A stretch of DNA of 64,000 nt from Streptomyces sp. 846.5 (GCF_004365705.1 NZ_SOBN01000001.1:186001-250000), one strand, 5' to 3'; counted from the stretch's first letter, positions 33,076 to 42,481 are shown. Numbers and translations: made by a program. The notes: generated by a model not told the origin, from the letters alone.

Positions 33076-34158
33076 TCAGTGTGCCGCGCCTGCGAGGAGA
33101 GCGGCGAAGTTGATCCTGGCGGTCTGCAGCTTCGGGTCGTGGGGCTCGGGGACGCCGCCGTCGGTGGTGTAGAGCCGGTCGCCGCGAACGGCGGTGGCGG
33201 AGGGTGAGGCGAGGCCGTCCGCGCTGGTCAGGACGGGCTTGTGGGTTCCGTTGGGGTAGATGACCACGATCCTGTCCGGGCCGTTGTTCGAGGAGGAGCC
33301 GTTCTGTGCCGCGAAGACCACGTCGGACCAGGGGGTCAGGAAGCTGAGATCGTCGATGTTGGGCAGGCCGCCCGTGACGAGGCGGATGGGACCGGCCGCG
33401 CCTGTGCCGGTGACCGGTACGCGCAGCAGGGTGCCCTTGTTGAAGTTGCTGACCCACAGGGCGCCGTTGTGGAACCTGAGCCCGTTGGCGCCGATCGGCA
33501 GGGCTTCGGTCGGCACCGGCGCGAGAGCGTCGTCGGTCAGCCACGGGGTCACCGATCCGCCCGAGACCGGAGCGGACCAGATGACGCCCTTCAGGCTGTC
33601 CGCTATGTAGAGGGTGCGTCCGGCCGGGTCGACGGCCAGCCCGTTGGGGCCCGAGTCGGCGGGCAGAGCGGCGACGCGCTGAGGGGTACCGTCCGGAAGC
33701 AGCTTGTACACGCCGTTGCGGTCCGCGTTGCCCGGGGCCCACAGCGCGTAGTAGACGGTGCCGTCGCTGCCACGGGCGTTGCCGCTGATCGCCTCGCCCA
33801 CCTGCCCGGCGGCGAGCACCGTGCGCTCTCCGGACGGGGAGATGCGCATCAGCTCCGGGGCATGGGTGCGCTGGCACACCGCGCAGCTGCCGAGCAGGGA
33901 CAGGGTCACTGAGCCGTCGGGATTGACGGTGATGTTCTCGGGGATCTCGCCGGCGGCGAAGTCGAACTTCGCCGCGGTCCGTACGTCGGTGACAATGGAT
34001 CCGCTGTACCTGTGTCCCGTCGATGCGGACGCGGACGGCGCCGACACCAGGATGGCCGCCGTCGCGGTGACCGCCACGGCGATTCCGACGTTGCTGTTCA
34101 GGACACTCCTTGCGATCGCTGAACTGCGCCGGGCCGATTGCTGGTGTTGCTGCTGCAT
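33076..34158 (-). CDS. Secreted SMP-30/gluconolactonase-like beta-propeller protein
   Basis: 360 residues. A Sec signal spans about residues 1-46 (a stretch ending VSAPSASAST). The mature part is a six-blade propeller of the SMP-30/LRE type with repeated motifs such as YYALWAPGNADRNGVYKLLP, SGPNGLAVDPAGRTLYIADS, ANGLRFHNGALWVSNFNKGT and IDDLSFLTPWSDVVFAAQNG. Typical family activities are lactone or ester hydrolysis with a bound Ca2+, but the metal ligands cannot be assigned here. It lies 53 bp downstream of TetR-B's start on the same strand. Confidence 0.78.
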   Translation of the reverse strand: MQQQHQQSARRSSAIARSVLNSNVGIAVAVTATAAILVSAPSASASTGHRYSGSIVTDVRTAAKFDFAAGEIPENITVNPDGSVTLSLLGSCAVCQRTHAPELMRISPSGERTVLAAGQVGEAISGNARGSDGTVYYALWAPGNADRNGVYKLLPDGTPQRVAALPADSGPNGLAVDPAGRTLYIADSLKGVIWSAPVSGGSVTPWLTDDALAPVPTEALPIGANGLRFHNGALWVSNFNKGTLLRVPVTGTGAAGPIRLVTGGLPNIDDLSFLTPWSDVVFAAQNGSSSNNGPDRIVVIYPNGTHKPVLTSADGLASPSATAVRGDRLYTTDGGVPEPHDPKLQTARINFAALLAGAAH

Positions 34159-34244
34159 GACTCTCCTCGGTGATTCAACGAGTGACTGAATCGATGGAAG
34201 ACGCGCCGTCGCTTTCGGACGGGTTGGGTAAGCGAAGGTGATCG

Positions 34245-35060
34245 TCAGTTCGGCATCCGGTTGAATCTGCGGACGATGCGGTCGAAGATCCGGGCCGGAA
34301 GGACGCGGTGGAGCACGCTGATGCCTGCGGCCGTCGAGCCGGCGGTGCGCCGCAGCTTCGGCTTCTTGTCGGTGGCCGCCGCGACGATCACCTTGGCCAC
34401 GACGGCGGGATCGTCGCCGCCGCTGGTGTTCTTCGCCAGCACCTCGTCGAAGGTGCGCCGTCCCGACGCGTAGAGCGGCAGTGGGGTGTCGCCCTGCACG
34501 CTGTGGTCCCCGAACGGGGTGTTGATCGGGCCGGGCTCGACGAGCAGGATCCGGACGCCGTGCTCGCGGACCTCGTGGTCCAGCGACCCGGAGTATCCCT
34601 CGACCGCGTGCTTGGTCGAGGTGTAGATGGCCATGAACGGGCTGGGGACGAACCCGCTGAGGGAAGAGACGTTGATGACGCGTCCGCGCCGTTGCGTGCG
34701 CATGTACGGCAGAACCGCCTTGGTCATCCGCATGACGCCGTAGACGTTGATGTCGAAGACGTCCTGCGTCCGGGCGACGGAGAACTCCTCGGCGGCGCCG
34801 TTGGCGCCGACGCCGGCGTTGTTGACCAGGACATCAATACGCCCGAACCGGTCGATCACCTGTTTGACCACGGAGGCGACCGATTCGTCGCTGGTCACGT
34901 CGAGGTCGAGGTAGGTCACCCCGGCGGGCCCGGTGACGCGTGCGGCGTTACGAGCGGTCCCGATCACCTCGAAGCCCGCCGCGGCGAAGGCGCGGGCTGT
35001 CTCCTTGCCGATCCCCGATGAGGCGCCTGTCACGAGCGCCACCGGCCGACTTGTCGCCAT
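34245..35060 (-). CDS. Classical short-chain dehydrogenase/reductase
   Basis: 271 residues. Marks: LVTGASSGIGKETARAFAAA (coenzyme), YLDLDVTSDESV, DVLVNNAGVGANG, the catalytic Ser in GRVINVSSLSGFVPSPF and YTSTKHAVEGYSGSLDHEV (YxxxK), followed by VEPGPINTPFG. An NADP(H)-dependent carbonyl reductase or alcohol dehydrogenase; the substrate is unknown. It is divergent from the TetR-A' gene with a 348-bp gap. Confidence 0.9.
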   Translation of the reverse strand: MATSRPVALVTGASSGIGKETARAFAAAGFEVIGTARNAARVTGPAGVTYLDLDVTSDESVASVVKQVIDRFGRIDVLVNNAGVGANGAAEEFSVARTQDVFDINVYGVMRMTKAVLPYMRTQRRGRVINVSSLSGFVPSPFMAIYTSTKHAVEGYSGSLDHEVREHGVRILLVEPGPINTPFGDHSVQGDTPLPLYASGRRTFDEVLAKNTSGGDDPAVVAKVIVAAATDKKPKLRRTAGSTAAGISVLHRVLPARIFDRIVRRFNRMPN

Positions 35061-35408
35061 TACGGACTCCCTCGATTTGAATTACGCTCGTATGTCTTAC
35101 GTTCATACGACCATACGGTTGCCATCAACCGCTGGCAAGTGGTCCTGCTTGGCGATTCGAGGAGGATCCGGGAAGCGTGGGGTGCGGGGGCTGCGCTCGA
35201 GGCTGAAGCGGCCCATCGATCGCGGCTGGGGCGGACCGGTTCGCCCGCGAGCGTTCCCGGCCGAGGCAAGGGCGCGCATCCGCGCATCCGCCGACCGGGG
35301 CCGCGCTGGCTGCCGTGGGAGAATGAGCGGAGCCACATTCGAGCCCAAGCGGTAGCGACTATACTCATAACTGAGTTAAGTCAGAATCTCTTCCCGGAGG
35401 ACACCGTC
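35061..35408. other. Divergent regulatory gap between SDR and TetR-A'
   Basis: No gene is recognised here; the open frames on both strands lack domains. Near the SDR start lies CGTATG, a 9-bp spacer and CATACG (35089-35109), followed by CCATACGG, a candidate operator. Near TetR-A' lies the 35357-35382 site. The middle 200 bp is GC-rich and featureless to the eye. Confidence 0.5.
35357..35382. promoter_or_regulatory. TetR-A' operator, 11-4-11 palindrome
   Basis: GACTATACTCA, a 4-bp spacer and TGAGTTAAGTC match as an inverted repeat at 9 of 11 positions, 27 bp before the TetR-A' start. It shares the ACTCA-4-TGAGT core and overall spacing with the site at 29543-29568. Confidence 0.7.
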
Positions 35409-36011
35409 ATGTCTGTTGCCTCCCAGCCAGTCGGACGGCGCGAGCGAAACAAGCAGGACAAGCTCGACCGCATCATCTCTGCCGCCACCGAGCTGTTCGC
35501 CGAACACGGCGTCGACGAGGTCACGACCCAGCAGATCGCCGACAAGGCTGACATCGGCACCGGGACCCTGTTCCTCTACGCCAAGACCAAGGGCGAACTT
35601 CTCCTGCTTGTGCAGAACGCCAAGTACGCCGAAGCGCTCGAGCAGGGCCGGGCGGACACCGAGAGCATCCCCAGCGTGCTCGACGCGGTACTGGCGATCA
35701 TCCGGCCGATCGTGGAGTGCAATCGCACCCAGATCGACAACGGACGCACCTACCTGCGCGAAATGGCCTTCGGCGACCCCCAGGAGCCCCGGCACAGCGA
35801 GGCACTCGCCATCGTCACGCGGACCGAGGAGGCCATCGCCGCCGTGCTCCGCCGAGACGAGCGGGTCACAGAGGGCGGCGCCGCGACGCTTGCACACGTC
35901 GTGTCCGCCGTGATGTTCCTCAGCATGGCGGCGAGCGTGAACATCGCCTTGAGCCCCGAGGAGATCGTGCAGGACATCCGGAGGCAGGTCGACGCCCTGC
36001 TGCCTCGCTGA
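35409..36011 (+). CDS. TetR-family regulator A' (paralogue of A)
   Basis: 200 residues from the ATG at 35409 (CGGAGG upstream). HTH: RRERNKQDKLDRIISAATEL, then TTQQIADKADIGTGTLFLYA. The ligand domain has IRPIVECNRTQIDNGRTYLR and EMAFGDPQEPRHSEALAIVT, closely parallel to the regulator at 28894-29517. Instead of a complete hydrolase operon, only a hydrolase tail follows it. This suggests it is the surviving regulator of a duplicated and decayed module. Confidence 0.88.
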   Translation: MSVASQPVGRRERNKQDKLDRIISAATELFAEHGVDEVTTQQIADKADIGTGTLFLYAKTKGELLLLVQNAKYAEALEQGRADTESIPSVLDAVLAIIRPIVECNRTQIDNGRTYLREMAFGDPQEPRHSEALAIVTRTEEAIAAVLRRDERVTEGGAATLAHVVSAVMFLSMAASVNIALSPEEIVQDIRRQVDALLPR

Positions 36012-36170
36012 GGCGCGGCTCACCGGCACCACCGCTCTGCGTCGGCCCGTCCTGGTCGCCAACCGCGAAAGCAAGCGGACGGTGCCGACCCAGGACCCGG
36101 TCGACCTGGCCAGGCGCCTGCCCGACGTTGACCTGGTGATCCACCCCGACGCCGGACACGGCGGCTGTCG
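36012..36170 (+). pseudogene. Alpha/beta hydrolase C-terminal relic
   Basis: Directly after the TetR-A' stop an open frame reads RRPVLVANRESKRTVPTQDP, then VDLARRLPDVDLVIHPDAGH and GG. This aligns with the end of the hydrolase at 30704-31570 (QPTLIANGDNDRMVPSVLSQ and ELIIYPDSGHGG), including the Asp and His regions. The Asp position here reads ESK, so the acidic residue is altered. The catalytic Ser domain is absent, and the fragment runs into the TetR-B' stop region. Confidence 0.65.
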
Positions 36171-36171
36171 C

Positions 36172-36744
36172 TCAGCGAAGGAACACGAGGGCGTTCTGGA
36201 TGCCCTGTTCGAGGACCTCGTCGGCGAACTTCGGGTCGGACAGGGCGCGGGACAGCTGCAGCGTCCCGACCGCCATCGTGTACAGCGCGAGTGCCTTCCC
36301 GTATGCGGACGGCGGATCCGCGGGAGCCAGGCGGCCGGCGATCTCGTCCAGGATGACCCGGGCACCGTCGGTGTAGGCGTCCTTGGTTTCGCTCGCGCAG
36401 CGCCCGATCTCGTCGAGCAGGGCGGCGGCGGGACATCCGGCGCCTGGGTTGTCCCGGTGCTGAGGCGACAGGTATTCACGCAGGAACGCCTCCAGGCCCT
36501 CCGGGCCGGGCGGCAGTTCACGGAAGCTCTGCGCCTGGGCGCCCAACTGGTCGGCGACGACGTTGGCGACCAGGTCGTCCTTGGACGAGAAGTGAGCGTA
36601 GAACGCGCCGTTGGTCAATCCCGCGTCGGCCATCAACGTTGCCACTCCGGAGCCGTCGATGCCGTCGGTCTTGAACCGCTGGCCGGCCGTGTCGAGGATC
36701 CGCTGCCGCGTCGCCTGCTTGTGCTCCTTGTCGTAACGCGTCAC
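36172..36744 (-). CDS. TetR-family regulator B' (paralogue of B)
   Basis: 190 residues. HTH: HKQATRQRILDTAGQRFKTD, SGVATLMADAGLTNGAFYAH and FSSKDDLVANVV; C-terminal domain with GAGCPAAALLDEIGRCASET and LYTMAVGTLQLSRALSDPKF. It is highly similar to regulator B and sits next to the hydrolase relic in the same relative orientation, completing the duplicated module. No intact target gene is adjacent; an IS5 relic and a drug exporter follow upstream. Confidence 0.88.
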   Translation of the reverse strand: MTRYDKEHKQATRQRILDTAGQRFKTDGIDGSGVATLMADAGLTNGAFYAHFSSKDDLVANVVADQLGAQAQSFRELPPGPEGLEAFLREYLSPQHRDNPGAGCPAAALLDEIGRCASETKDAYTDGARVILDEIAGRLAPADPPSAYGKALALYTMAVGTLQLSRALSDPKFADEVLEQGIQNALVFLR

Positions 36745-36816
36745 CGAGGCTCCTCCATCTACTCGGCACGGCCGATGTCCGCACCAAGCATACCCGGTGG
36801 TATGACGTACATAATT

Positions 36817-37068
36817 TCACCGTAGCGGCACTGCGTCACCCATCTCACGGTGGCAGTACTCCTCCGGGCGTCCGCCCCGGCCCTCCAGCCAGGCCGGTAC
36901 CGGCATCGATGCCTTGACCTGCACCCATTCCGCGTCCGTCATGTCGCTGGGGTAGTGCGGCCTGCGCCGCCCCGTCGCTATCGCCCCGCACTGGTGAGCG
37001 CGACAGTCACAGGTCGGCGTGTCGGCAGTGGCGGCGAACGGCACGGAGGTGGTGAACCGGTGCGGCAA
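36817..37068 (-). pseudogene. IS5-family transposase N-terminal fragment
   Basis: The frame contains HYPSDMTDAEWVQVKASMPV, then PAWLEGRGGRPEEYCHREM, the typical opening of actinobacterial IS5-group transposases (YPSDLTDAEW...GGRPE.YCHR). It breaks up at about 36840, where the expected DAVRYLVDNG continuation reads DAVPLR, and stops. No DDE domain or second ORF follows, so it is a remnant. Confidence 0.7.
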
Positions 37069-37179
37069 CGGGCCTCCCGGGCAGGAGAGTTGGTCTCGAC
37101 AACCTCGCTCCTGCCAAGAGGCCCGTTCGTCTGCGCCTGGCGCGCGGCCCTGGGTGGCTCCGCGGGCGGCTGCCAGTTG

Positions 37180-38763
37180 TCAAACAGGCGCGAGCTCCGA
37201 CAGCTCGGAAATCTCGTCCTTCTTGACGTTGATCAATGCGATGGCCGCGACCACCGCCACCACGCCGAAGATCGCTGCGATGAAGAAGCCGTGGCTGGCG
37301 CCGTGAGCCTGCACGACGTGGAGCGCGTCCAGCGCAGTGCGGTCGGTGTAGGCAGCGGACGGCGCCGGCTTGCCGCTCTGCACACTGGCGAGGAGCTGCT
37401 GCAGGTGCTGCCGGGGTGCGTCGCCCAGTCGGCTGGCCTGCGCCGTGCCCTCGCTCTTCGACGCGCTGGTGAACGCGGTGGCGAGCACGGCCAGACCGAT
37501 CGAGCCGCCGACCTGCTGGCCGACGTTCAGCAGCGCGGACGCGAGACCGGTGTCCGTGTTCGTGACCTTGGTGACGGCCACGACGGTCAGCGTCACGAAC
37601 AGCATCGCGATGCCGGCGGCCATCAGGACCATCGCCGGCAGGACGCCGGTCCAGTACGTGCTGGCGGCGTTGACGCGAGCGAACAGGAACAGGCCGACGG
37701 TCATCACCGCTGAACCGGCGGTGATCAGGAGCCGGGGGCCGACCCGTGGCAGGAGCTGGCTCACGATGCCCGAACCCACGATGATGATCGCGCTGAACGG
37801 GAGGTACGCCACACCCGACTTGAGCGAGCTGAAGCCCAACACGCCTTGGATGAAGAACGTCAGGAAGTAGAACATGCCGAACAGCGCGGCGCCGACGATC
37901 AGCGTGATCGCGTAGGCGCCGGCGCGGGAGCGGTTGGCGAAGATCCGCATCGGCATGACGGCGATCGTGGAGCGGGACTCGTACAGCACGAACGCACCGA
38001 GGAGCACTACGCCCGCGGTGAGCGACGCCACGGTCACGCCCTGACTCCAGCTGTGGTTCGCCGCGTTGATGAAGCCGTAGACCAGGGCCACCATGCCGGT
38101 CACCGACAGCAGCGAGCCGAGGATGTCGAACGTGCCGGAGAGCCGCTCGGAGGTGTGGATGTAGAGGAACCCGCCGACCATCAACGCCACCCCGATCGGC
38201 ACGTTGACGAACAGCACCCATCGCCAGTCGAGGTACTCGGTCAGAACACCTCCGAGCAGCAGCCCGATGGCCGCGCCGCCGCCGGAGACGCCGGCGTAGA
38301 CGGCGAACGCCCGGTTGCGCTCCCGACCTTCGGCGAACAGCGTGGTGATGAGCGACAGCGCGGTCGGGGCGGCGATCGCCGCCCCGATGCCCTGGACCAC
38401 CCGGCCGGCCAGCAGCAGCTCGAAGCTGGTCGCCAGGCCGCCGATCAGGCTGCCCAGCGAGAACAGCCCCAGTCCGATGATGAACATCTGGCGCCGGCCC
38501 AGGATGTCGGCGGCTCGTCCACCGAGCAGCAGCAGGCCGCCGAACGCGAGGGTGTAGGCGTTGATCGCCCAGGTCATGTCCGTTTGGCTCTTGCCGAAAT
38601 AGTGCCCCATCGAGGGCAGGGCGATGTTCACGATCGTCGAATCCAGCACCACCATCAACTGGGCGCCCGCGATGAGGAGCAACAGCAGTGTCGGGTGGGT
38701 ACTGCGGCGTGCGGTTGCGGGCGGCCGCGCAATCGCGACCCCGTCTCGTTGTGTCTCGGTCAT
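37180..38763 (-). CDS. DHA2-family MFS drug exporter
   Basis: 527 residues from the ATG at 38763 (GGAG 6 nt upstream; an ATG at 38799 lacks a ribosome binding site). Fourteen membrane segments are expected. Motifs: LMVVLDSTIVNIALPSMGHY (motif D1-like), GGRAADILGRRQMFIIGLGL (motif A) and GPRLLITAGSAVMTVGLFLF. Closest in type to EmrB/QacA proton-coupled exporters of hydrophobic drugs. GTCGTACGAC at 38930-38939 upstream is a possible repressor site; no dedicated regulator is adjacent. Confidence 0.88.
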   Translation of the reverse strand: MTETQRDGVAIARPPATARRSTHPTLLLLLIAGAQLMVVLDSTIVNIALPSMGHYFGKSQTDMTWAINAYTLAFGGLLLLGGRAADILGRRQMFIIGLGLFSLGSLIGGLATSFELLLAGRVVQGIGAAIAAPTALSLITTLFAEGRERNRAFAVYAGVSGGGAAIGLLLGGVLTEYLDWRWVLFVNVPIGVALMVGGFLYIHTSERLSGTFDILGSLLSVTGMVALVYGFINAANHSWSQGVTVASLTAGVVLLGAFVLYESRSTIAVMPMRIFANRSRAGAYAITLIVGAALFGMFYFLTFFIQGVLGFSSLKSGVAYLPFSAIIIVGSGIVSQLLPRVGPRLLITAGSAVMTVGLFLFARVNAASTYWTGVLPAMVLMAAGIAMLFVTLTVVAVTKVTNTDTGLASALLNVGQQVGGSIGLAVLATAFTSASKSEGTAQASRLGDAPRQHLQQLLASVQSGKPAPSAAYTDRTALDALHVVQAHGASHGFFIAAIFGVVAVVAAIALINVKKDEISELSELAPV

Positions 38764-39230
38764 GGGTAGCTCCGTGTGTGTCTCGGGGGATGAGGGCATG
38801 CCGCGGCGCTGCGGACGTCCGCAGGATTGGCGTCAGGCGTTGGTTCGCAGTGCGCGGCTGCTGCACGTGCCCATGGCGGATGGCCGAATGAGGGGGTGCA
38901 GGGCGCTCGCCTCCCGCCATTGCCTTACGGTCGTACGACAATAAGCAGGAGGGCGACCCACGTGCAAGGGTTTACCAACGATTAAATTACTTTCGTAATC
39001 TCATGGCCGCGGCCGAGCCGTTGGGCTGGACCCGGACGCCTTGATCCCGACGCCCCGCTGCCCGCCGACACGTGGGCCGGACAGCCGGCTCCGTCCAGCC
39101 GAGCGGGGCGGCCCTACGAAGCAGCGCGCCCGGCCACCGGCTGACCGCCCTGCCCGGCTGATCGCTGTGCAGGAGTTGTACGGGGTGTCCGGCGATCAGC
39201 GTCCGGTCGGCACGGTGGGGAACCCTGCCG
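38764..39230. other. Intergenic stretch between two exporter genes
   Basis: No gene is recognised. It contains the 10-bp palindrome GTCGTACGAC (38930-38939) about 167 bp upstream of the exporter start and an AT-rich patch at 38978-39002 (GATTAAATTACTTTCGTAAT) unlike the surrounding GC-rich DNA. That patch could be a promoter. The rest is featureless GC-rich sequence. Confidence 0.45.
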
Positions 39231-40730
39231 TCAGGCGGTTTCCTTGACGGCGGGCTCTTCGATGGCAGGTGCTTCGGGAGCGGGTTCCTCGATGATGTGG
39301 GAGTTGGTGAGGCTCATCGCGCCGCCCGCCGCGATCAGTCCGACCACGACGGCAAGGAGCGCGTAGGTGATCCGTTCGCCGCGGAAGAACGACTCGACGA
39401 GTTCGCTGCTCCACGTGCCGGCCGGGAGCCGGGTGGTGACCAGAGCGGCAATCATCGTGCCGACCACGGCGGTTCCGATGCTGGATCCGACCTCCTGGGC
39501 GGTGTCGTTCAGGGCGGCACCGATGGAGGTGCGGTTGCTGGGCATCGCGTCGACGAGGGCGACCGCGCAGATCGTCATCACGGTGCGCAGTCCCACGGTC
39601 ATGAGCACCATGCAGACGGCGATGGCGGCGTATCCGTGGTCGACCGCCCAGGACAGGCCCGCCAGTGAGCCCGCCAGGCAGGCCGCGCCGACCAGGCAGG
39701 CAATGCGGTGGCCGAACCGGCGTGCGAGCCATTCGGACACGGGGGTCGCGCCGATCATCGTCACGATGATCGGCAGGTTGGCCAGGCCGGCTCGCACCGG
39801 GCTCCATCCGTAGGCGTACTGGAAGTGCAGGATCAGGCCGAACATCACGCTGGCCATGGCGATGGAGGTGCCGATCTGGGCGATGGCGGCGCCGCGGATG
39901 GGGCCGCTGGAGAACAGGCGCAGATCCACCATGGGTGCGGCGCTGCGGCGCTCGCGGCTCACGAACGCGAACGCGGCCGCGACGGCGCCGACGACCGACG
40001 CGAGCGTGATCGCGGAGAGCCAGCCGTGCTGGACGCCGCTGGTCAGCGAGTAGCAGGCGAGCCCGATGGTGCTGATGCTCAGGGCGGCACCGGGCAGGTC
40101 GAGGGCGTCGTCGGTCAGGTCCTGCGGCCGGTCGGCCGGGACCCCGAGTCGAACGCCGATGCACGCGAGCACTGCGATCGGGGCGTTGACGAGCAGCAGC
40201 CACTGCCAGTGCACATGGGCCAGCGCGGTGCCGCCGAGCAGCGGCCCCAGGACGAACCCGGACATGCCGACGACGATCATCACCGTCATGGCACGCATCT
40301 GCAGGGCCTTGTCGTCGAACAGGCGGAAGACCAGTGAGTTCGTGATCGGGGCCATCGCTGCGGCGGCGATGCCCAGTGCGGCGCGCAGCGCGATGAGTTG
40401 ACCCGCTGTGGTGACCAGGACCACGCACAGGCTCAGCGAGCCGAACACGGCCAGCCCGACCAGGAGCACCCGGCGGCGGCCGAGCCGGTCGGCCATCGAC
40501 CCGGCGGTCAGCAGCAGGCCGCCGAAGGTGAGCGAGTACGCCCCGGTGACCCACTGCAGCGCGGTCGTCCCGCTGCCGAGGTCGCGCCCGATCGTGGGCA
40601 GCGCGATCGACAACAGGGTGTTGTCGACCATCTCGACGAAGAAGGCCAGGCAGAGGGCGGCCAGGGGGATCCACGCCGCGTGCAGGGACGGGTAGGTGCG
40701 TGAGGGGCTTTGAAGCGTGGCGGCAGTCAT
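39231..40730 (-). CDS. DHA2-family MFS drug exporter
   Basis: 499 residues from the ATG at 40730 (GGAGG upstream); the frame is open further up but covers the divergent promoter. Marks: FFVEMVDNTLLSIALPTIGR, GSMADRLGRRRVLLVGLAVF and QEVGSSIGTAVVGTMIAALV, with a C-terminal acidic, Pro/Glu-rich tail (EEPAPEAPAIEEPAVKE). Probably fourteen membrane segments. It diverges from a TetR gene across palindromic DNA, so it is the likely target of that repressor. Confidence 0.88.
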   Translation of the reverse strand: MTAATLQSPSRTYPSLHAAWIPLAALCLAFFVEMVDNTLLSIALPTIGRDLGSGTTALQWVTGAYSLTFGGLLLTAGSMADRLGRRRVLLVGLAVFGSLSLCVVLVTTAGQLIALRAALGIAAAAMAPITNSLVFRLFDDKALQMRAMTVMIVVGMSGFVLGPLLGGTALAHVHWQWLLLVNAPIAVLACIGVRLGVPADRPQDLTDDALDLPGAALSISTIGLACYSLTSGVQHGWLSAITLASVVGAVAAAFAFVSRERRSAAPMVDLRLFSSGPIRGAAIAQIGTSIAMASVMFGLILHFQYAYGWSPVRAGLANLPIIVTMIGATPVSEWLARRFGHRIACLVGAACLAGSLAGLSWAVDHGYAAIAVCMVLMTVGLRTVMTICAVALVDAMPSNRTSIGAALNDTAQEVGSSIGTAVVGTMIAALVTTRLPAGTWSSELVESFFRGERITYALLAVVVGLIAAGGAMSLTNSHIIEEPAPEAPAIEEPAVKETA

Positions 40731-40752
40731 GACGGTCCTCCGATCGAACGCG

Positions 40753-40767
40753 GTTCGACTATCGAAC
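40753..40767. promoter_or_regulatory. TetR operator candidate
   Basis: GTTCGACTATCGAAC is a perfect inverted repeat (6-bp arms, 3-bp centre) in the exporter/TetR gap. Beside it GTACGAT occurs twice in direct repeat (40771-40787), a second possible site. Confidence 0.6.
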
Positions 40768-40832
40768 AGCGTACGATGCGGTACGATAGAACAACGTTCG
40801 ATGCTGCGCAAGACGAGACAGGGAGGTGCGCC

Positions 40833-41534
40833 GTGGCACGCCTGCAGAACCGTTCGAGCGAGGGCCGCCGACGGGCTTCGCACTCGATGGAGTCCGTGCT
40901 CACCGAGGCGGTGGCCCTGCTCGACGAGGCGGGGGCGCCGGCGCTCACGTTCCGGGCACTGGCTCAGCGCCTGGGTGGCGGCGTCGCCAGCATCTACTGG
41001 TACGTCGCAAGCAAGGACGAGCTACTGGACTGCGCCACCGACCACGTGATCGGCACGGTACTGGCCGACATCGAAGGGCTTACCGGCAGCGACGACCCGA
41101 TCGACGACCTCCGTGAGATGGCCGTGACACTGTTCCACGCGATCGTGGACCGACCCTGGCTGAGCGCCTACTTCATGCGCAACACCGGCGTCCAGAACAA
41201 CTCCCTGCGCCTGTACGAAAGACTCGGCCAGCAAACCCTCCGACTCGATCTCAATGCGCACCAGCGATTCCACGCCGTGTCGGCGATCGTGGGGGTCGTC
41301 GTCGGCTCCGCCATCGACCTGGGACAAGAACCACCCCAAGAGGTCCTCGACGGCTCTTCGGACCGCAACGAAATCCTCGGCCGCTACGCGAAGGCCTGGC
41401 GCCAGCTGGACCCCGAAGACTTCCCGTTCGTGCATGAGATCGTCGACGAGTTCGACGGCCACGACGACGCCGACCAATTCCGCTCCGCACTGGAACTGAC
41501 CCTGACCGGCCTGCGCCTGCAGGCCGGAGCCTGA
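40833..41534 (+). CDS. TetR-family regulator of the adjacent exporter
   Basis: 233 residues from a GTG at 40833 (GGGAGG at 40821-40826). HTH: SHSMESVLTEAVALLDEAGA, then TFRALAQRLGGGVASIYWYV and ASKDELLDCATDHVIG. The C-terminal domain (FHAVSAIVGVVVGSAIDLGQ, then DEFDGHDDADQFRSALELTL) is of the TetR_C type found with drug exporters. It diverges from the MFS gene. Confidence 0.87.
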   Translation: MARLQNRSSEGRRRASHSMESVLTEAVALLDEAGAPALTFRALAQRLGGGVASIYWYVASKDELLDCATDHVIGTVLADIEGLTGSDDPIDDLREMAVTLFHAIVDRPWLSAYFMRNTGVQNNSLRLYERLGQQTLRLDLNAHQRFHAVSAIVGVVVGSAIDLGQEPPQEVLDGSSDRNEILGRYAKAWRQLDPEDFPFVHEIVDEFDGHDDADQFRSALELTLTGLRLQAGA

Positions 41535-41773
41535 GCAGCTCGCGTTCTCCACGGCGCCACCGTGCACTGCGGCAGCGGCCGGTGAAACTTCCTCCGAAAA
41601 GCTACCGGCAGGTAGGGTGCGACGACCCGATCGGTCCGACCAACGGGCAGCACACCAGCAGCCGCACCTGGACCAGCGCTATAGCCCGCGGGTGCGAGTG
41701 AAGTTCTTGGCCTGGGCATATCGGGGAAGGCGCCTCCACCCCACACCCGTGCGAGGTGCTCAAGTGCGCGATC

Positions 41774-42481
41774 ATGATCGATATGGACGCTCGTTTTCTT
41801 GGTATTGCTGATCTGGTCGAAGCCCCATCCGTGGCGGTCGTAGTCGACGTCATGCGTGCTTTCACGGTGGCCGCCTGGGCTTTTGCCCGGGGCGCAGAAA
41901 AGATCGTCCTTGCCGAGTCACTGAACGACGCCCTGACGCTCAAGGCCCGCCACCCGGACTGGGTGGCCCTCAAAGACGGTCCACTCGCGCCCGGGTTCGA
42001 CCTGGTCAACTCGCCCGGCCTGTTGCGCTCTGTCGACCTCGGCGGACGGACCGTTGTGCAGAAGACCACGGCAGGGACTGTCGGCGCCCTCGCGGTCAAG
42101 GAGGCACCGCTGGTGCTGTGCGCCAGCTTCGTGATCGCAGAGGCAACGGCTCAGCTCTTGCGGGCCCGGAAGAGCGACAGTGTCACGTTCGTGGTCACCG
42201 GCGAGAACGGACAGGCCGACGAAGATCTGGCGTGCGCCCAGTACATCGCCCGCAGAGCCACCGGGGCTCGGACGCATGCTGCCGAATTCCTCCGCCGCGC
42301 TGCCCACTCGCGCGCCGCCACCGAACTGGCAGAGGGGGTACGCCAGGGAGTCCATCCCGATGACGTCGCACTCTGCCTCGAACTCGACCGGTTCCCCTTC
42401 GCCATGGTGGCGACCCTGGAAGACCCGCTCATGGTCCTGCGCCCGCGCGTAATCCCTGCACCGGCCCAGGACCCGGCCTGA
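41774..42481 (+). CDS. 2-phosphosulfolactate phosphatase (ComB)-like protein
   Basis: About 235 residues from the ATG at 41774; GTG at 41756 or ATG at 41783 are alternatives, since no clear ribosome binding site decides. The ComB fold marks are [60 protein letters not shown] and [20 protein letters not shown]. In coenzyme M synthesis ComB dephosphorylates phosphosulfolactate with Mg2+. Actinobacterial homologues without that pathway probably have another phosphate ester as substrate. It stands alone. Confidence 0.85.
   Translation: MIDMDARFLGIADLVEAPSVAVVVDVMRAFTVAAWAFARGAEKIVLAESLNDALTLKARHPDWVALKDGPLAPGFDLVNSPGLLRSVDLGGRTVVQKTTAGTVGALAVKEAPLVLCASFVIAEATAQLLRARKSDSVTFVVTGENGQADEDLACAQYIARRATGARTHAAEFLRRAAHSRAATELAEGVRQGVHPDDVALCLELDRFPFAMVATLEDPLMVLRPRVIPAPAQDPA

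Noticed and set aside
36082..36825. A 247-codon open frame on the plus strand
   Set aside because: It is antisense to TetR-B', whose helix-turn-helix and paralogy to TetR-B are clear.
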